NCBI RefSeq assembly: GCF_036174265.1
Contig: NZ_CP108055.1
Coordinates: 3,348,001-3,412,000, forward strand
Length of the DNA: 64,000 nucleotides
Source of the DNA: Streptomyces sp. NBC_00285
GTDB taxonomy: Bacteria > Actinomycetota > Actinomycetes > Streptomycetales > Streptomycetaceae
Direction: 5' to 3'
Under the pieces are notes generated by a model. The model did not search any database, had not been told where the DNA came from, and was given only the letters and a program-made list of their open reading frames with translations. Positions 43,202-51,370 of this stretch are shown here, piece after piece. The position numbers were made by a program, and so were the translations under genes. Numbering within the stretch: position 1 is the first letter of the stretch; each line of letters opens with the position of its first letter.

Positions 43202-44430
43202 CCCACCCAGCCCTGGCGCAGCACACGGCCGCCTCCATCACCGGCCTGTACGTCTCCTTCTGGCTCCCCGGCCTGGTCCTCACCGCCGCCCTGGTGATCA
43301 AACTGCCCAGCATCCTCAAGCTGTGGCGGGACCCGCTGCTGCGCGCCGTGGCCGGCCTGCTGCTGTTCGCCTGCGCGGTGTTCGTCTTCGCGGCCCCCAG
43401 CACCATCGCCTGGACGAACCGCGTCACCGGCGTCCCCAACATCGCCGCACCCTGGGTGTACTCGCTGCTCACCGCGCTCTGCGCGTCCTGGCTGCTGCTG
43501 GTCGTGCACTGGCGCAACGGCCGCACCGAGCGCAACGCCCGGACCCGGCGGGCGACCCGCTGGGTGATCTGCGCGTACGCGGGTGTGGTCGTCCTGCTGT
43601 GGGTGCTGTTCGCGCTCGCCGACGTGCCCGTGGAGCAGATCCGGAACCTGGACACGTACTACGCCAACACGCCGTACATGCGGGAGATGATCCTTCTCTA
43701 CCTGCTCGGGCACATGGTGGCCAGCCTGGTCACCTCGCGCCTGGTGTGGAACTGGATCCGCACCGACGGTCTCGACGCCTGGCTGCGCTGGGGGCTGCGG
43801 TTCCTCGGGGCGGGCTTCGCGACGAACCTGCTGTTCAGCCTCGCCAAGCTCACGGCGGTCGGAGCCCGCTGGACCGGGCACGACCTGGACTGGCTGAACA
43901 CCAACATCGCGCCGTCGGCCGCCTGCATCGCCGCCACGCTCGTCGCGGTCGGCTTCATCGTCCCGCACTCCGGCCAGTACCTTCACGAGCGCTGGCTGGT
44001 GCGCCGCCGCCACCGCACGCTCAGGCCCCTGGCCCGGCTGGTGCGGACCGTCGCGGGCAGCCGCGAACCGCTCGCCCTGCGCGCCACCCCCGAGATGCGG
44101 CTGATCCGCCGCGAGACGTTCATCCGCGACGCCCTCCTCCAGCTGGCGCGCTTCCTCGACGAGGGGCTGCGCGTCCGCGCCCACCGGGCAGCCCTCGATC
44201 TCGGCCTCGACCGTGGCCGGGCCCAGGCCCTCGCCGCCGCCGTGACGATCCTGGACGCCGTCGAGACCAGGCGCAGCGACCCGGACGCTCCCGGCACGGG
44301 CGACACCGACACCCTCTACCTGTTGCAGGAGATCCAGGCCGTGTCCGAGGCCCTGCACCGAACCGACGAGATCAAGGCGGTCCGCGCCGCAGCGGCCGTC
44401 CCGGCAGAGAGCATGTCCACGCATGAGTGA
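43198..44430 (+). CDS. MAB_1171c-like (DUF6545) putative transporter/sensor membrane protein
   Basis: 410 aa with about seven N-terminal membrane helices (for example LPGLVLTAALVIKLPSIL and LLLFACAVFVFAAPSTIAW), then a cytoplasmic C-terminal half from about residue 270 (the FIRDALLQLARFLDEGLR region). It corresponds to the MAB_1171c-type family found between ImmA-like and FAD-monooxygenase genes in Streptomyces. GTG 43198 overlaps the ImmA-like stop, and the 3' end overlaps the next gene by 8 nt. The transported or sensed ligand is unknown. Confidence 0.75.
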   Translation: MTHPALAQHTAASITGLYVSFWLPGLVLTAALVIKLPSILKLWRDPLLRAVAGLLLFACAVFVFAAPSTIAWTNRVTGVPNIAAPWVYSLLTALCASWLLLVVHWRNGRTERNARTRRATRWVICAYAGVVVLLWVLFALADVPVEQIRNLDTYYANTPYMREMILLYLLGHMVASLVTSRLVWNWIRTDGLDAWLRWGLRFLGAGFATNLLFSLAKLTAVGARWTGHDLDWLNTNIAPSAACIAATLVAVGFIVPHSGQYLHERWLVRRRHRTLRPLARLVRTVAGSREPLALRATPEMRLIRRETFIRDALLQLARFLDEGLRVRAHRAALDLGLDRGRAQALAAAVTILDAVETRRSDPDAPGTGDTDTLYLLQEIQAVSEALHRTDEIKAVRAAAAVPAESMSTHE

Positions 44431-45826
44431 ACGCCCCTCCCCCGCCTCGGTAGCCGTAGTCCTCGGGGGATCCCATACGGGCATGCTCGCGGCGGCCGCG
44501 CTGGCCGGCCTCGCCGACCGGGTCGTCGTGGTCGAGCGGGACGACCTGCCCGAGGAGCCCGCGCCCCGCAGAGGCCTGCCGCAGGCCCGGCACGCCCACA
44601 TGCTGTGGTCGGGCGGCGTACGGGCCATGGAGGAGCTGCTGCCCGGCCTCACCGGGATGTTCGTGGACGCGGGGGCGCGCAGGGCGCCCGTCACCACCGA
44701 CATGGTCGTCCTTTCCGCGTTCGGCTGGTTCAGGCGCTGGCCCGAGTCCCACCATGTGATCCTGGCCGGCCGTGACCTGCTGGACGCGACGGTCCGGACG
44801 CGGGTCCTCGCGGACGGGCGGGTCGAGGTGCTCGGCGGCACCGAGGTGCTGGGGCTGACCGGCGGCGCGGAGGCCGTCACCGGGGTCCGGGTGCGGGAGC
44901 GCGACGGCGGCGAACGGACCCTGGAGGCGGACCTGGTCGTGGACGCGACCGGGCGGAGTTCCGGAGCGCCGCGCTGGCTGGCCGAGCTCGGGCTGCCCGC
45001 ACCGGAGCGTCGGGAGGTCGACTCCGGCCTGGCGTACGCGAGCCGCCTCTACCTCGCCCCCGAGGCCGCCCGCGGCGGCTTCCCCGTCATCAGCGTCCAG
45101 CCCGACACACAGGCGCAGGGGCCGGGGCGGGCGGGTTTCCTGCTGCCGATCGAGGACGGCCGGTGGATCGTCACCCTCAACGGCACCCGTGGCGGCGAGC
45201 CGTCTCCCGCCGACGACGACTTCGTACGGTTCGCCCGTGAGGAGCTGAGGCATCCGCTGATCGGCGACCTGATCGCCCGGGCGGAGCCGCTGTCCGGCGT
45301 CTCCTTCACCCGCACGACCGTCAACCGGCGGTACTTCTACGAGCGGATGGCCCGCTGGCCGGAGAACTTCACGGTGCTCGGTGACGCGATGGCCGCGTAC
45401 AACCCGGTCTACGGGCACGGACTGGCGGTGGGTGCGCAGAGCGCGCTGGCCCTGCGGGACCTGACGCGGCGCCACGGGCTCGGCGCGGCCGGACTGTCCC
45501 GGCGGGTCCAGAAGGCGGTGGCCAGGCCGGTCGGAGCGGCGTGGGACCTGGCCACCGGGCAGGACGTGTTCTATCCCGGGGCGACGGAGAGCGGACCCAC
45601 GGTGCGGGACCGGCTCGTGTCCGCGTACGTGTCCCGGCTCATGTCCACGGCCACCGGGAACGGGCGTGTCGCCCGCCGCGTGACGGACGTGACGTCACTG
45701 GAGCGGCGGGCGGAGGTACTGCTGACGCCGGCGGTCCTGCTCGCGGCGGCGGTCGGTCCTTTGAAGCCCTCGCTGACCGAACCGCCTCTGACCGCCGAGG
45801 AGTTGAAGAAGGCGGGGCTGCAGTAG
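44423..45826 (+). CDS. FAD-dependent monooxygenase/epoxidase-like oxidoreductase
   Basis: 467 aa flavoprotein. The Rossmann start VVLGGSHTGMLAAAALAG is followed by VVVVERDD. The FAD-ribityl segment LGDAMAAYNPVYGHGLAVGAQSA is typical of group A monooxygenases. RGLPQARHAHMLWSGG resembles LasC/squalene-epoxidase-like enzymes of polyether clusters. The N-terminal Gly-rich loop has Ser-His rather than the usual Gly, as in that subgroup. It is the third gene of the coupled trio with the ImmA-like and MAB_1171c-like proteins; the substrate is unknown. Confidence 0.85.
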   Translation: MSERPSPASVAVVLGGSHTGMLAAAALAGLADRVVVVERDDLPEEPAPRRGLPQARHAHMLWSGGVRAMEELLPGLTGMFVDAGARRAPVTTDMVVLSAFGWFRRWPESHHVILAGRDLLDATVRTRVLADGRVEVLGGTEVLGLTGGAEAVTGVRVRERDGGERTLEADLVVDATGRSSGAPRWLAELGLPAPERREVDSGLAYASRLYLAPEAARGGFPVISVQPDTQAQGPGRAGFLLPIEDGRWIVTLNGTRGGEPSPADDDFVRFAREELRHPLIGDLIARAEPLSGVSFTRTTVNRRYFYERMARWPENFTVLGDAMAAYNPVYGHGLAVGAQSALALRDLTRRHGLGAAGLSRRVQKAVARPVGAAWDLATGQDVFYPGATESGPTVRDRLVSAYVSRLMSTATGNGRVARRVTDVTSLERRAEVLLTPAVLLAAAVGPLKPSLTEPPLTAEELKKAGLQ

Positions 45827-46669
45827 TCAGCCCGCGAAGAGCGGCTGCGCCAGCCCCTTGCCCGCCCCCGGTACCACCAGCAGGGAGCCCGCCACGGGGT
45901 GCGGGGCGGCCAGGCCCACCCGTGCCGTCGTGATGTACAGGTCGGTGAGGTCCGGGCCGCCGAACGCGCACGCGGTGACGCGCGGGGCCGGGAGGGTGAT
46001 CACCCGGTCGAGTTCTCCCGCGGGCGTGTACCGCCGTACCGCTCCCCCGTCCCACAACGCGACCCAGACGCACCCGTCGGCGTCGACCGTGAGGCCGTCG
46101 GGAAAACCGGCGCCGTCCTCGATCCCGGCGAAGGCCCGGCGGTTGCCGATACGGCCGCCGTCGTGGTCGAAGACGTCGACGCGACGGGTGGGCGAGTCGA
46201 CGTAGTACATGAGCCGGCCGTCCGGGCTCCAGCCAGTGCCGTTGCTGACGGCCACGTCGTCGAGGACGACGTCCACCGAGCCGTCGCCGCCGATCCGGGA
46301 CAGGGAGCCGCCGCCCGGTGCCTCGTCGTAGCGCATGGTGCCGGCCCACAGCGAACCGTCGGGGGCGACGGCGGCATCGTTGGCGCGGCGGCCGGGGACC
46401 GGCTCGTGGTGGAGCCAGCGGAAGGTGCCGTCCGGGTCCAGCAGGGCCACGCCGTCCCGCAGGTTGAGGACGAGGCCGCCGGCCGCGCGCGGCTTGACGG
46501 CGCCGATGTGCTGGTCGAGGGTACGGACCGTGCGACGGCCGGAGACGGGGTCGTAGGTGTGCAGGCGGGCTCCGAGGATGTCGATCCACAGGAGCCTGTC
46601 GCCGACGGGGTCCCAGGTGGGGCCCTCACCGAGGGTGGCCTCGGCCCGTACCGCGATCTCGTAGGTCAT
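45827..46669 (-). CDS. SMP-30/gluconolactonase-family lactonase
   Basis: 280 aa six-bladed propeller of the SMP-30/LRE family. Metal-binding motifs are EGPTWDPVGDRLLWIDI (Glu), RANDAAVAPDGSLWAGTM (Asn), VSNGTGWSPDG (Asn) and DGLTVDADGCVW (Asp). The enzyme probably hydrolyses a sugar-acid lactone such as L-arabinono-1,4-lactone in oxidative pentose catabolism. Its ATG overlaps the iclR stop, so the two are co-expressed. The stop codon directly abuts that of the convergent FAD gene with no base between. Confidence 0.9.
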   Translation of the reverse strand: MTYEIAVRAEATLGEGPTWDPVGDRLLWIDILGARLHTYDPVSGRRTVRTLDQHIGAVKPRAAGGLVLNLRDGVALLDPDGTFRWLHHEPVPGRRANDAAVAPDGSLWAGTMRYDEAPGGGSLSRIGGDGSVDVVLDDVAVSNGTGWSPDGRLMYYVDSPTRRVDVFDHDGGRIGNRRAFAGIEDGAGFPDGLTVDADGCVWVALWDGGAVRRYTPAGELDRVITLPAPRVTACAFGGPDLTDLYITTARVGLAAPHPVAGSLLVVPGAGKGLAQPLFAG

Positions 46670-47439
46670 CCCACACCCCGGTGACCGAGGCGCTCGGAGA
46701 GTTCGGCGGCGCCCTTGGCGGCGAGCTGCTCCAGTTCGACGCGGCGCTCCTCGCTCCAGCGGATCATCGGGACGGAGATGGAGAGCGCGGCGACGACCTG
46801 CCCGGTGCGGTCGCGGACCGGGGCGGCCACGCAGGAGACGTCCGGGTTGGACTCCCGGTTCTCGACGGCGATCCCGCGCTGCCGGATCTCGTCGAGGGCC
46901 TCGCGCAGGGCGGCCGGGTCGGTGATGCTGTTGGGGGTCATGCCGACGAGCGGCACGTCGCCCTGGATGCGGGAGGCGAGCTGCGGCGCGGGGAGGGAGG
47001 CGAGGAGCATCTTGCCGACGGAGGTGCAGTGGGCGGGCAGCCGGCGCCCGGCGGCCGACACCATCCGCACCGCGTGGGTCGAGTCGACCTTGGCGATGTA
47101 GATGACGTCAGTGCCCTCCAGGATCGCCACGTGCACGGTCTCGTCGCAGGTCTCGGCGACGGACCGGGCGACCTGCTGGCCCTCGGCGGCGAGGTCGAGC
47201 TGCTCGGCGTACCGGCTGCCGAGCTGGTACGGCCGCACTCCGAGCCGGTAGCGTCCCGGCTGGCCGGGCACCTGGACGATGTACGACCGGGCGGCCAGTG
47301 TGGTCACCAGTTCGTGCACGGTGGTGCGTGGCAGCTGGAGCCTGCGCACGATGTCGGGGGCGGAGAGCGTCCCGTCCCCTTCGAGGAAGAGCTCGAGAAT
47401 GTCGAGAGCCCGGGTGACGGCAGGTACGAGGCGTCCCAC
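46666..47439 (-). CDS. IclR-family transcriptional regulator
   Basis: 257 aa. N-terminal winged helix (PAVTRALDILELFLEG to LPRTTVHELVTTLAARSYI), then the IclR effector domain with HCTSVGKMLLASLP and SCVAAPVRDRTGQVVAALSISVP. GTG 47439 is spaced 9 nt from GGGAGG; GTG 47448 directly abuts it. It is cotranscribed with the lactonase gene. The box in its own leader recurs before the sugar ABC operon and the 20-kb arabinanase, so it is the best candidate regulator of arabinan use in this region. Confidence 0.92.
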   Translation of the reverse strand: MGRLVPAVTRALDILELFLEGDGTLSAPDIVRRLQLPRTTVHELVTTLAARSYIVQVPGQPGRYRLGVRPYQLGSRYAEQLDLAAEGQQVARSVAETCDETVHVAILEGTDVIYIAKVDSTHAVRMVSAAGRRLPAHCTSVGKMLLASLPAPQLASRIQGDVPLVGMTPNSITDPAALREALDEIRQRGIAVENRESNPDVSCVAAPVRDRTGQVVAALSISVPMIRWSEERRVELEQLAAKGAAELSERLGHRGVG

Positions 47440-47475
47440 GACCAGCACCCTCCCTTTGCGTCTAAGGCGTCTGCG

Positions 47476-47541
47476 TTCGAGATTTCAACAGACGATCGGC
47501 ATGACGAACACAGGCTAGCGACATGCGGTTTCCCCGGGCAA
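47476..47541 (-). promoter_or_regulatory. iclR promoter with auto-regulatory box
   Basis: -35 TTGCCC (47536-47541) and -10 TAGCCT (47512-47517), spacer 18. The box TTCGAGATTTCAAC (47476-47489) begins 22 nt beyond the -10, matching the other two boxes. The rest of the 250-bp gap to the TerD gene at 47693 shows no further structure. Confidence 0.55.
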
Positions 47542-47692
47542 TGGGGAGACAGGTCAAGGCAGGTCACGAACGCCCCATCGCCCCGTTCCCACGGGGAGGA
47601 CACGGGCACGAGCTGCCGGGACTACTGTGTGCGTGTGCGGCACATCACACTGCGTGGTGTGTCCTGGGGGATGTGGTTCCAGGGGGGATCTC

Positions 47693-49753
47693 GTGCACGA
47701 AATGACCAAGGGGTCGAACACTGCCCTGTCGGCCCTGAGTGAGAACACCGGTTCGGTGATCGTGAGCCTGGGCTGGAGCAGCCCGGCCGGTGACGGCGAC
47801 GCGGACGTCTCCGTCTTATTGCTGGGCCCGGACGGCAAGGTACGCGGCGACACGGACTTCTACTTCTACAACAACCCGGTGGCGGCCGACGGAAGCGTGC
47901 AGCTGCTGGACAAGACACCCACGGAGGACGGGAACGAGGACCGGATCGGCTTCGACCTGACCGCGGTTCCGCCCGAGGTGACACGCCTCGTCGTGGCCGC
48001 CAGCCGCTACGGCGGCGCCCACTTCGGCGAACTGGACGACCTGCGGGTGACCCTGTCCGACGCGGTCGGCGACAGCCTCCTCCAGTTCAGCATCGGCGAC
48101 GCCGGAACGGTGAGCGCGATCATCTTCGGTGAGCTCTACCGCCGGGACGACAACTGGAAGTTCCGGGCCGTCGGCCAGGGCTACGACTCAGGTCTGGCGG
48201 GGCTGGCGACGGACTTCGGCGTCGACATCGACGACGACGCGGAGGCCGCCGAAGAGGACGTGGACGGCACGGCCCTCGCTGCGGCGCCGGAACCGGCCGG
48301 GAACGGCGAGCCGGCCGACCCGCCCCCGGGCTCGACTCCCGAGCCGCATGACTCCGGCTCGCTGGCTGCCGTCCCGGCTCCCCGCCGGTCCACCGACGAA
48401 GCCGCACCAAGAGTGGCCGCCCGGCCCCGCACGGCCAAGAAGAAGGCAAGCCCGCCCGGCACGCCACCGAAGTCCCTGGCGGAGAACGACTCCTGGAGAC
48501 CCGCGAGGCTCTTCCCTGTCTCCGCGCTCAAGAACGACCGGGACCGGGAGATGCGCGCGACCTCGGTGCTGTTGTCGGTGATGACCCAGGTACCGCGGTT
48601 CGGCAGGCGCCTCACCGCCGCGTTCGGGGCACCATCCGGTCGTATGGAGACGTTCACCGAGGTCTCCCTGCCGCACGGCGACACACCCCGGCGGCCCGAC
48701 GGAGTGATCCGCATCGAGCGGGCCGGCAAGCTGTGGACGGCCCTCGTCGAGACCAAGACCAACGGCAACGCCCTCAAGGCCGACCAGGTGCAGGCCTATA
48801 TGGACATCGCCGCCCGGCGCGGCTACGAGGCCGTGATCACACTGTCGAACGACGTGGCGCTGGAGGGCAGCCCACTGGTCGACGTCAAGATCGACCGGCG
48901 GCGCAAGCACCAGGTGGCGCTCTGGCATCTGTCGTGGGCCGAAGTGGCGCATCAGGCGCAGATGTTGATCCGGCACGAGGGCGTCGGCAATGCCGCGCGC
49001 ACCTGGCTGCTCCAGGAGCTGCTGCACTATCTCCAGCACGAGAACTCCGGGTGTCACGGTTTCCAGAACATGGGCGCGGCCTGGGTGCCGGTACGCAACG
49101 GCATCAGCGACGAGACCCTGTGCCAGGGTGACCCCCGGGCCCTCGAAGTCATCGAGAGCTGGGAGCGCCTCGTGCGCCAGGTGTGCCTCAGGCTGGGCGG
49201 CGAACTCGGGCAGAAGGTGCTGCCGGCCCAGCGCGCCAGACGCGGCACCGACCCCGGGACCCGCCGGGTGCAGCTCGCCGACCGGTTGTGCAGCGAAGGC
49301 AGGCTCCAGGCGGAGCTGCGCGTCGAGCAGGCACCCGGCCTGCTCACGATCGGCGCCGATCTGCGCACCGGCAGACTGCGCACCTCCATCGAGATTCCGG
49401 CACCCGAGCAGGGTTACCCCCTCACCTGGGCCAAGCGCCTGATCCGGCGCCTCGCCGAAGCCCCGGCGGACCTGCATGTCGAAACCCTGGTAGAAGGCGC
49501 GCCGGGCGGCCCCCGGGGCACCTTGGAGCGGCTGCGCCCCGAACCGGCGGACATGCTGCCGAAAGGCGCCGCGAGGATCACCGGGTTCCGGCTGTCCCTG
49601 CTCAAGAACATGGGGAGCAGTCGTGGCAACGCCGAGGCCGGCTTCATCCGCAGCGTCGACGATGCCGTGCAGCGCTTCTACACGACGGTGATGGTCCACC
49701 TGGACGGGCCCGTGGCCCGGCGGACGGGGGTGCAGGACCGGGCCGGCGTCTGA
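47693..49753 (+). CDS. TerD domain fused to a PD-(D/E)XK nuclease-like domain
   Basis: 686 aa. Residues about 10-185 form a TerD calcium-binding stress domain (TGSVIVSLGWSSPAGDGDADV, SRYGGAHFGELDDLRVTL, GELYRRDDNWKFRAVGQGY). After a Pro/Ala-rich linker to about residue 290, the C-terminal part holds a restriction-endonuclease-like core: RPDGVIRIE (Asp336) and ALVETKTNGNAL (Glu353, Lys355), then DQVQAYMDIAARRGYEAVITL. GTG 47693 has AGGGGGGA upstream. Leu42 is a TTA codon, so translation probably depends on bldA tRNA. The role is unknown; stress- or phage-responsive nucleic-acid cleavage is inferred. Confidence 0.8.
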   Translation: MHEMTKGSNTALSALSENTGSVIVSLGWSSPAGDGDADVSVLLLGPDGKVRGDTDFYFYNNPVAADGSVQLLDKTPTEDGNEDRIGFDLTAVPPEVTRLVVAASRYGGAHFGELDDLRVTLSDAVGDSLLQFSIGDAGTVSAIIFGELYRRDDNWKFRAVGQGYDSGLAGLATDFGVDIDDDAEAAEEDVDGTALAAAPEPAGNGEPADPPPGSTPEPHDSGSLAAVPAPRRSTDEAAPRVAARPRTAKKKASPPGTPPKSLAENDSWRPARLFPVSALKNDRDREMRATSVLLSVMTQVPRFGRRLTAAFGAPSGRMETFTEVSLPHGDTPRRPDGVIRIERAGKLWTALVETKTNGNALKADQVQAYMDIAARRGYEAVITLSNDVALEGSPLVDVKIDRRRKHQVALWHLSWAEVAHQAQMLIRHEGVGNAARTWLLQELLHYLQHENSGCHGFQNMGAAWVPVRNGISDETLCQGDPRALEVIESWERLVRQVCLRLGGELGQKVLPAQRARRGTDPGTRRVQLADRLCSEGRLQAELRVEQAPGLLTIGADLRTGRLRTSIEIPAPEQGYPLTWAKRLIRRLAEAPADLHVETLVEGAPGGPRGTLERLRPEPADMLPKGAARITGFRLSLLKNMGSSRGNAEAGFIRSVDDAVQRFYTTVMVHLDGPVARRTGVQDRAGV

Positions 49754-49774
49754 CCTCCCGCGACGGTTCGCCCC

Positions 49775-50998
49775 TCATGTCAGTTCTCCGCGTAGGCGTC
49801 GTGCCCGTAACACCAGTTCCAGTTCGAAGCGGCGGTCCGGGTCGTCGATCTCGTCGCCCCACAGTTCGCGGATCTGGCGGAGGCGATAGCGGACCGTCTG
49901 TGGGTGCACTCCCAGCCGGGCCGCCACTTCCGGTGCGCCGCCCCGGGTCTCCAGCCAGGCGAGCAGGGTCTGGGCGAGGCGGCGGCCGTGGGTGGGGCCG
50001 CAGTGTCTGAGGGGGGCCAGGCAGCGCAGGGCCAGGTCGTCCATCAGCTCCTCGGGCTGCAGCAGGACCAGGGCCTCCGTGTGTTCCGTGCAGTAGAGGA
50101 CCTCACCGGCGGGAAGCAGGGCGCGTTCCATCAGGCGTACGGCCGCCTCGGCCCAGCGCAGGGACTTCGCCGCGTCGGCGAGGGGGACCGGGGGGCCGAT
50201 CGCGCCGGCCCAGCCGGTCAGGGCCCGGTGCAGGAGTTCGTGGCGGCCCGCCGCGTCCGGCTCCGGTACGACCATGCGGGGCTGTTCGTAGTCCATGTCC
50301 AGGAGGACTCCCTGGCCCACCGCGGGGGCCACCGCCTCCCGGGCCGGGCGGATCAGGACACCCACCGCCACCTTCTCGGGCAGGGGCCAGCCGATGCGGG
50401 CCGCGCGTTCCGTGAGGGCGTCCGCGGGGTCGCCCCGGTGGCGTTCGGCCAGCAGTAACTCCATCAGGCGGCGCTGCAGGCGCAGGCGTTCGCCCGCCTG
50501 GCGTGCGGCGGCCTCGGCGTAGCCGCGGACCGACTGGTCGACGAGGCCGTCCAGGTACTCGTAGCCCGCGTCGACGAGTTCGTACATCGCCGGCGGCGGG
50601 ATCTCCACGCGCTGTCCGATGTCGGCGAACCGGCGCCAGGCAAGGCGTACGCCCATCCGGTAGATCGCCTGGAGGGAGTCCAGGCTGCGGCCGTTCAGTC
50701 CCTCGCCCCTGCCGAACTCCTGGAAGACGCCCGGTGGGACGGTGGGGCGGCCCTCCGCCGTCTCCAAGTGCTGGACGAAGACCTCGATCGCACGCCGGAT
50801 GCCGACCAGGGCCATCGGTTCCCCCGACTCGTCGAGGACGACCGGCAGATGGGGGTACTCGCGGCGGATCTCGCGGAGGATCTCCTCCGCGAGCGCCGGT
50901 GCCTCGGCAAGCGCGATCGCCGCGAAACGGCGGACCTGGAGGCGGGGCACGTCGTGCCAGGCCGAGCGGGCGTTCACGGCTGCCGGGCGGGCGGCCAT
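49775..50998 (-). CDS. PucR/CdaR-type transcriptional regulator
   Basis: 407 aa. The C-terminal HTH_30 domain is LLAWLETRGGAPEVAARLG, HPQTVRYRLRQIRELWG, as in PucR/CdaR regulators. The N-terminal about 170 residues form an unrelated helical domain, and a GGDEF-like middle region is common in the family. It contains a TTA codon (50456-50458 on the plus strand, read as TTA on the minus strand) in LMELLLAERH, so expression may be bldA-dependent. It is adjacent to the DUF2613-like and DUF3068 genes and may regulate the envelope-glycan block. Confidence 0.88.
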   Translation of the reverse strand: MAARPAAVNARSAWHDVPRLQVRRFAAIALAEAPALAEEILREIRREYPHLPVVLDESGEPMALVGIRRAIEVFVQHLETAEGRPTVPPGVFQEFGRGEGLNGRSLDSLQAIYRMGVRLAWRRFADIGQRVEIPPPAMYELVDAGYEYLDGLVDQSVRGYAEAAARQAGERLRLQRRLMELLLAERHRGDPADALTERAARIGWPLPEKVAVGVLIRPAREAVAPAVGQGVLLDMDYEQPRMVVPEPDAAGRHELLHRALTGWAGAIGPPVPLADAAKSLRWAEAAVRLMERALLPAGEVLYCTEHTEALVLLQPEELMDDLALRCLAPLRHCGPTHGRRLAQTLLAWLETRGGAPEVAARLGVHPQTVRYRLRQIRELWGDEIDDPDRRFELELVLRARRLRGELT

Positions 50999-51001
50999 GT
51001 G

Positions 51002-51154
51002 TCAACTCCCCTGGTCCGGCTGCTCGTAGGTGATCAGTGGCGTGTTGGGCTGCTCGGGCGTCGCCTCCAGAAGCGCGACGATGCCGAGCGCGGCACCGAG
51101 GGCGAGCAGTGCGGCGGCGACGACGGTCAGTGCGGCGGCGAGCAGTCTGGACAT
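51002..51154 (-). CDS. DUF2613-like small membrane protein
   Basis: 50 aa. SRLLAAALTVVAAALLALGAALGIVALLEA is a single N-terminal membrane helix, followed by a short extracytoplasmic tail. Small proteins of this kind (Rv0236A/DUF2613 type) lie next to the arabinofuranosyltransferase aftD gene in mycobacteria; the AftD-like gene is 3.3 kb away here. It ends 3 nt before the start codon of the PucR gene. No clear ribosome site is seen. Confidence 0.6.
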   Translation of the reverse strand: MSRLLAAALTVVAAALLALGAALGIVALLEATPEQPNTPLITYEQPDQGS

Positions 51155-51370
51155 CGCAGGGGCAGCCTCTCTCGAGCGGCTCGGTCCGGCGTACATCCCC
51201 ACCCGGAGCCCGACCCGGAATCCCATCCGGTACCCACGCTGCCTGTCGAGCCAGTGTCGGCAAGACACCGATGCCCCGTCAAGACATTGACACTCCGTCA
51301 AGAGACGCCTACGGTTCCCGGCCCTAAGAGCGACCCGAACTCCGTCAACCCACGCCCCAGGAGTGTCCGG

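Noticed and set aside
51244..51305. Repeated GTCAAGA motifs before the DUF3068 gene
   Set aside because: Two short direct copies at irregular spacing, without promoter geometry or recurrence elsewhere in the window.
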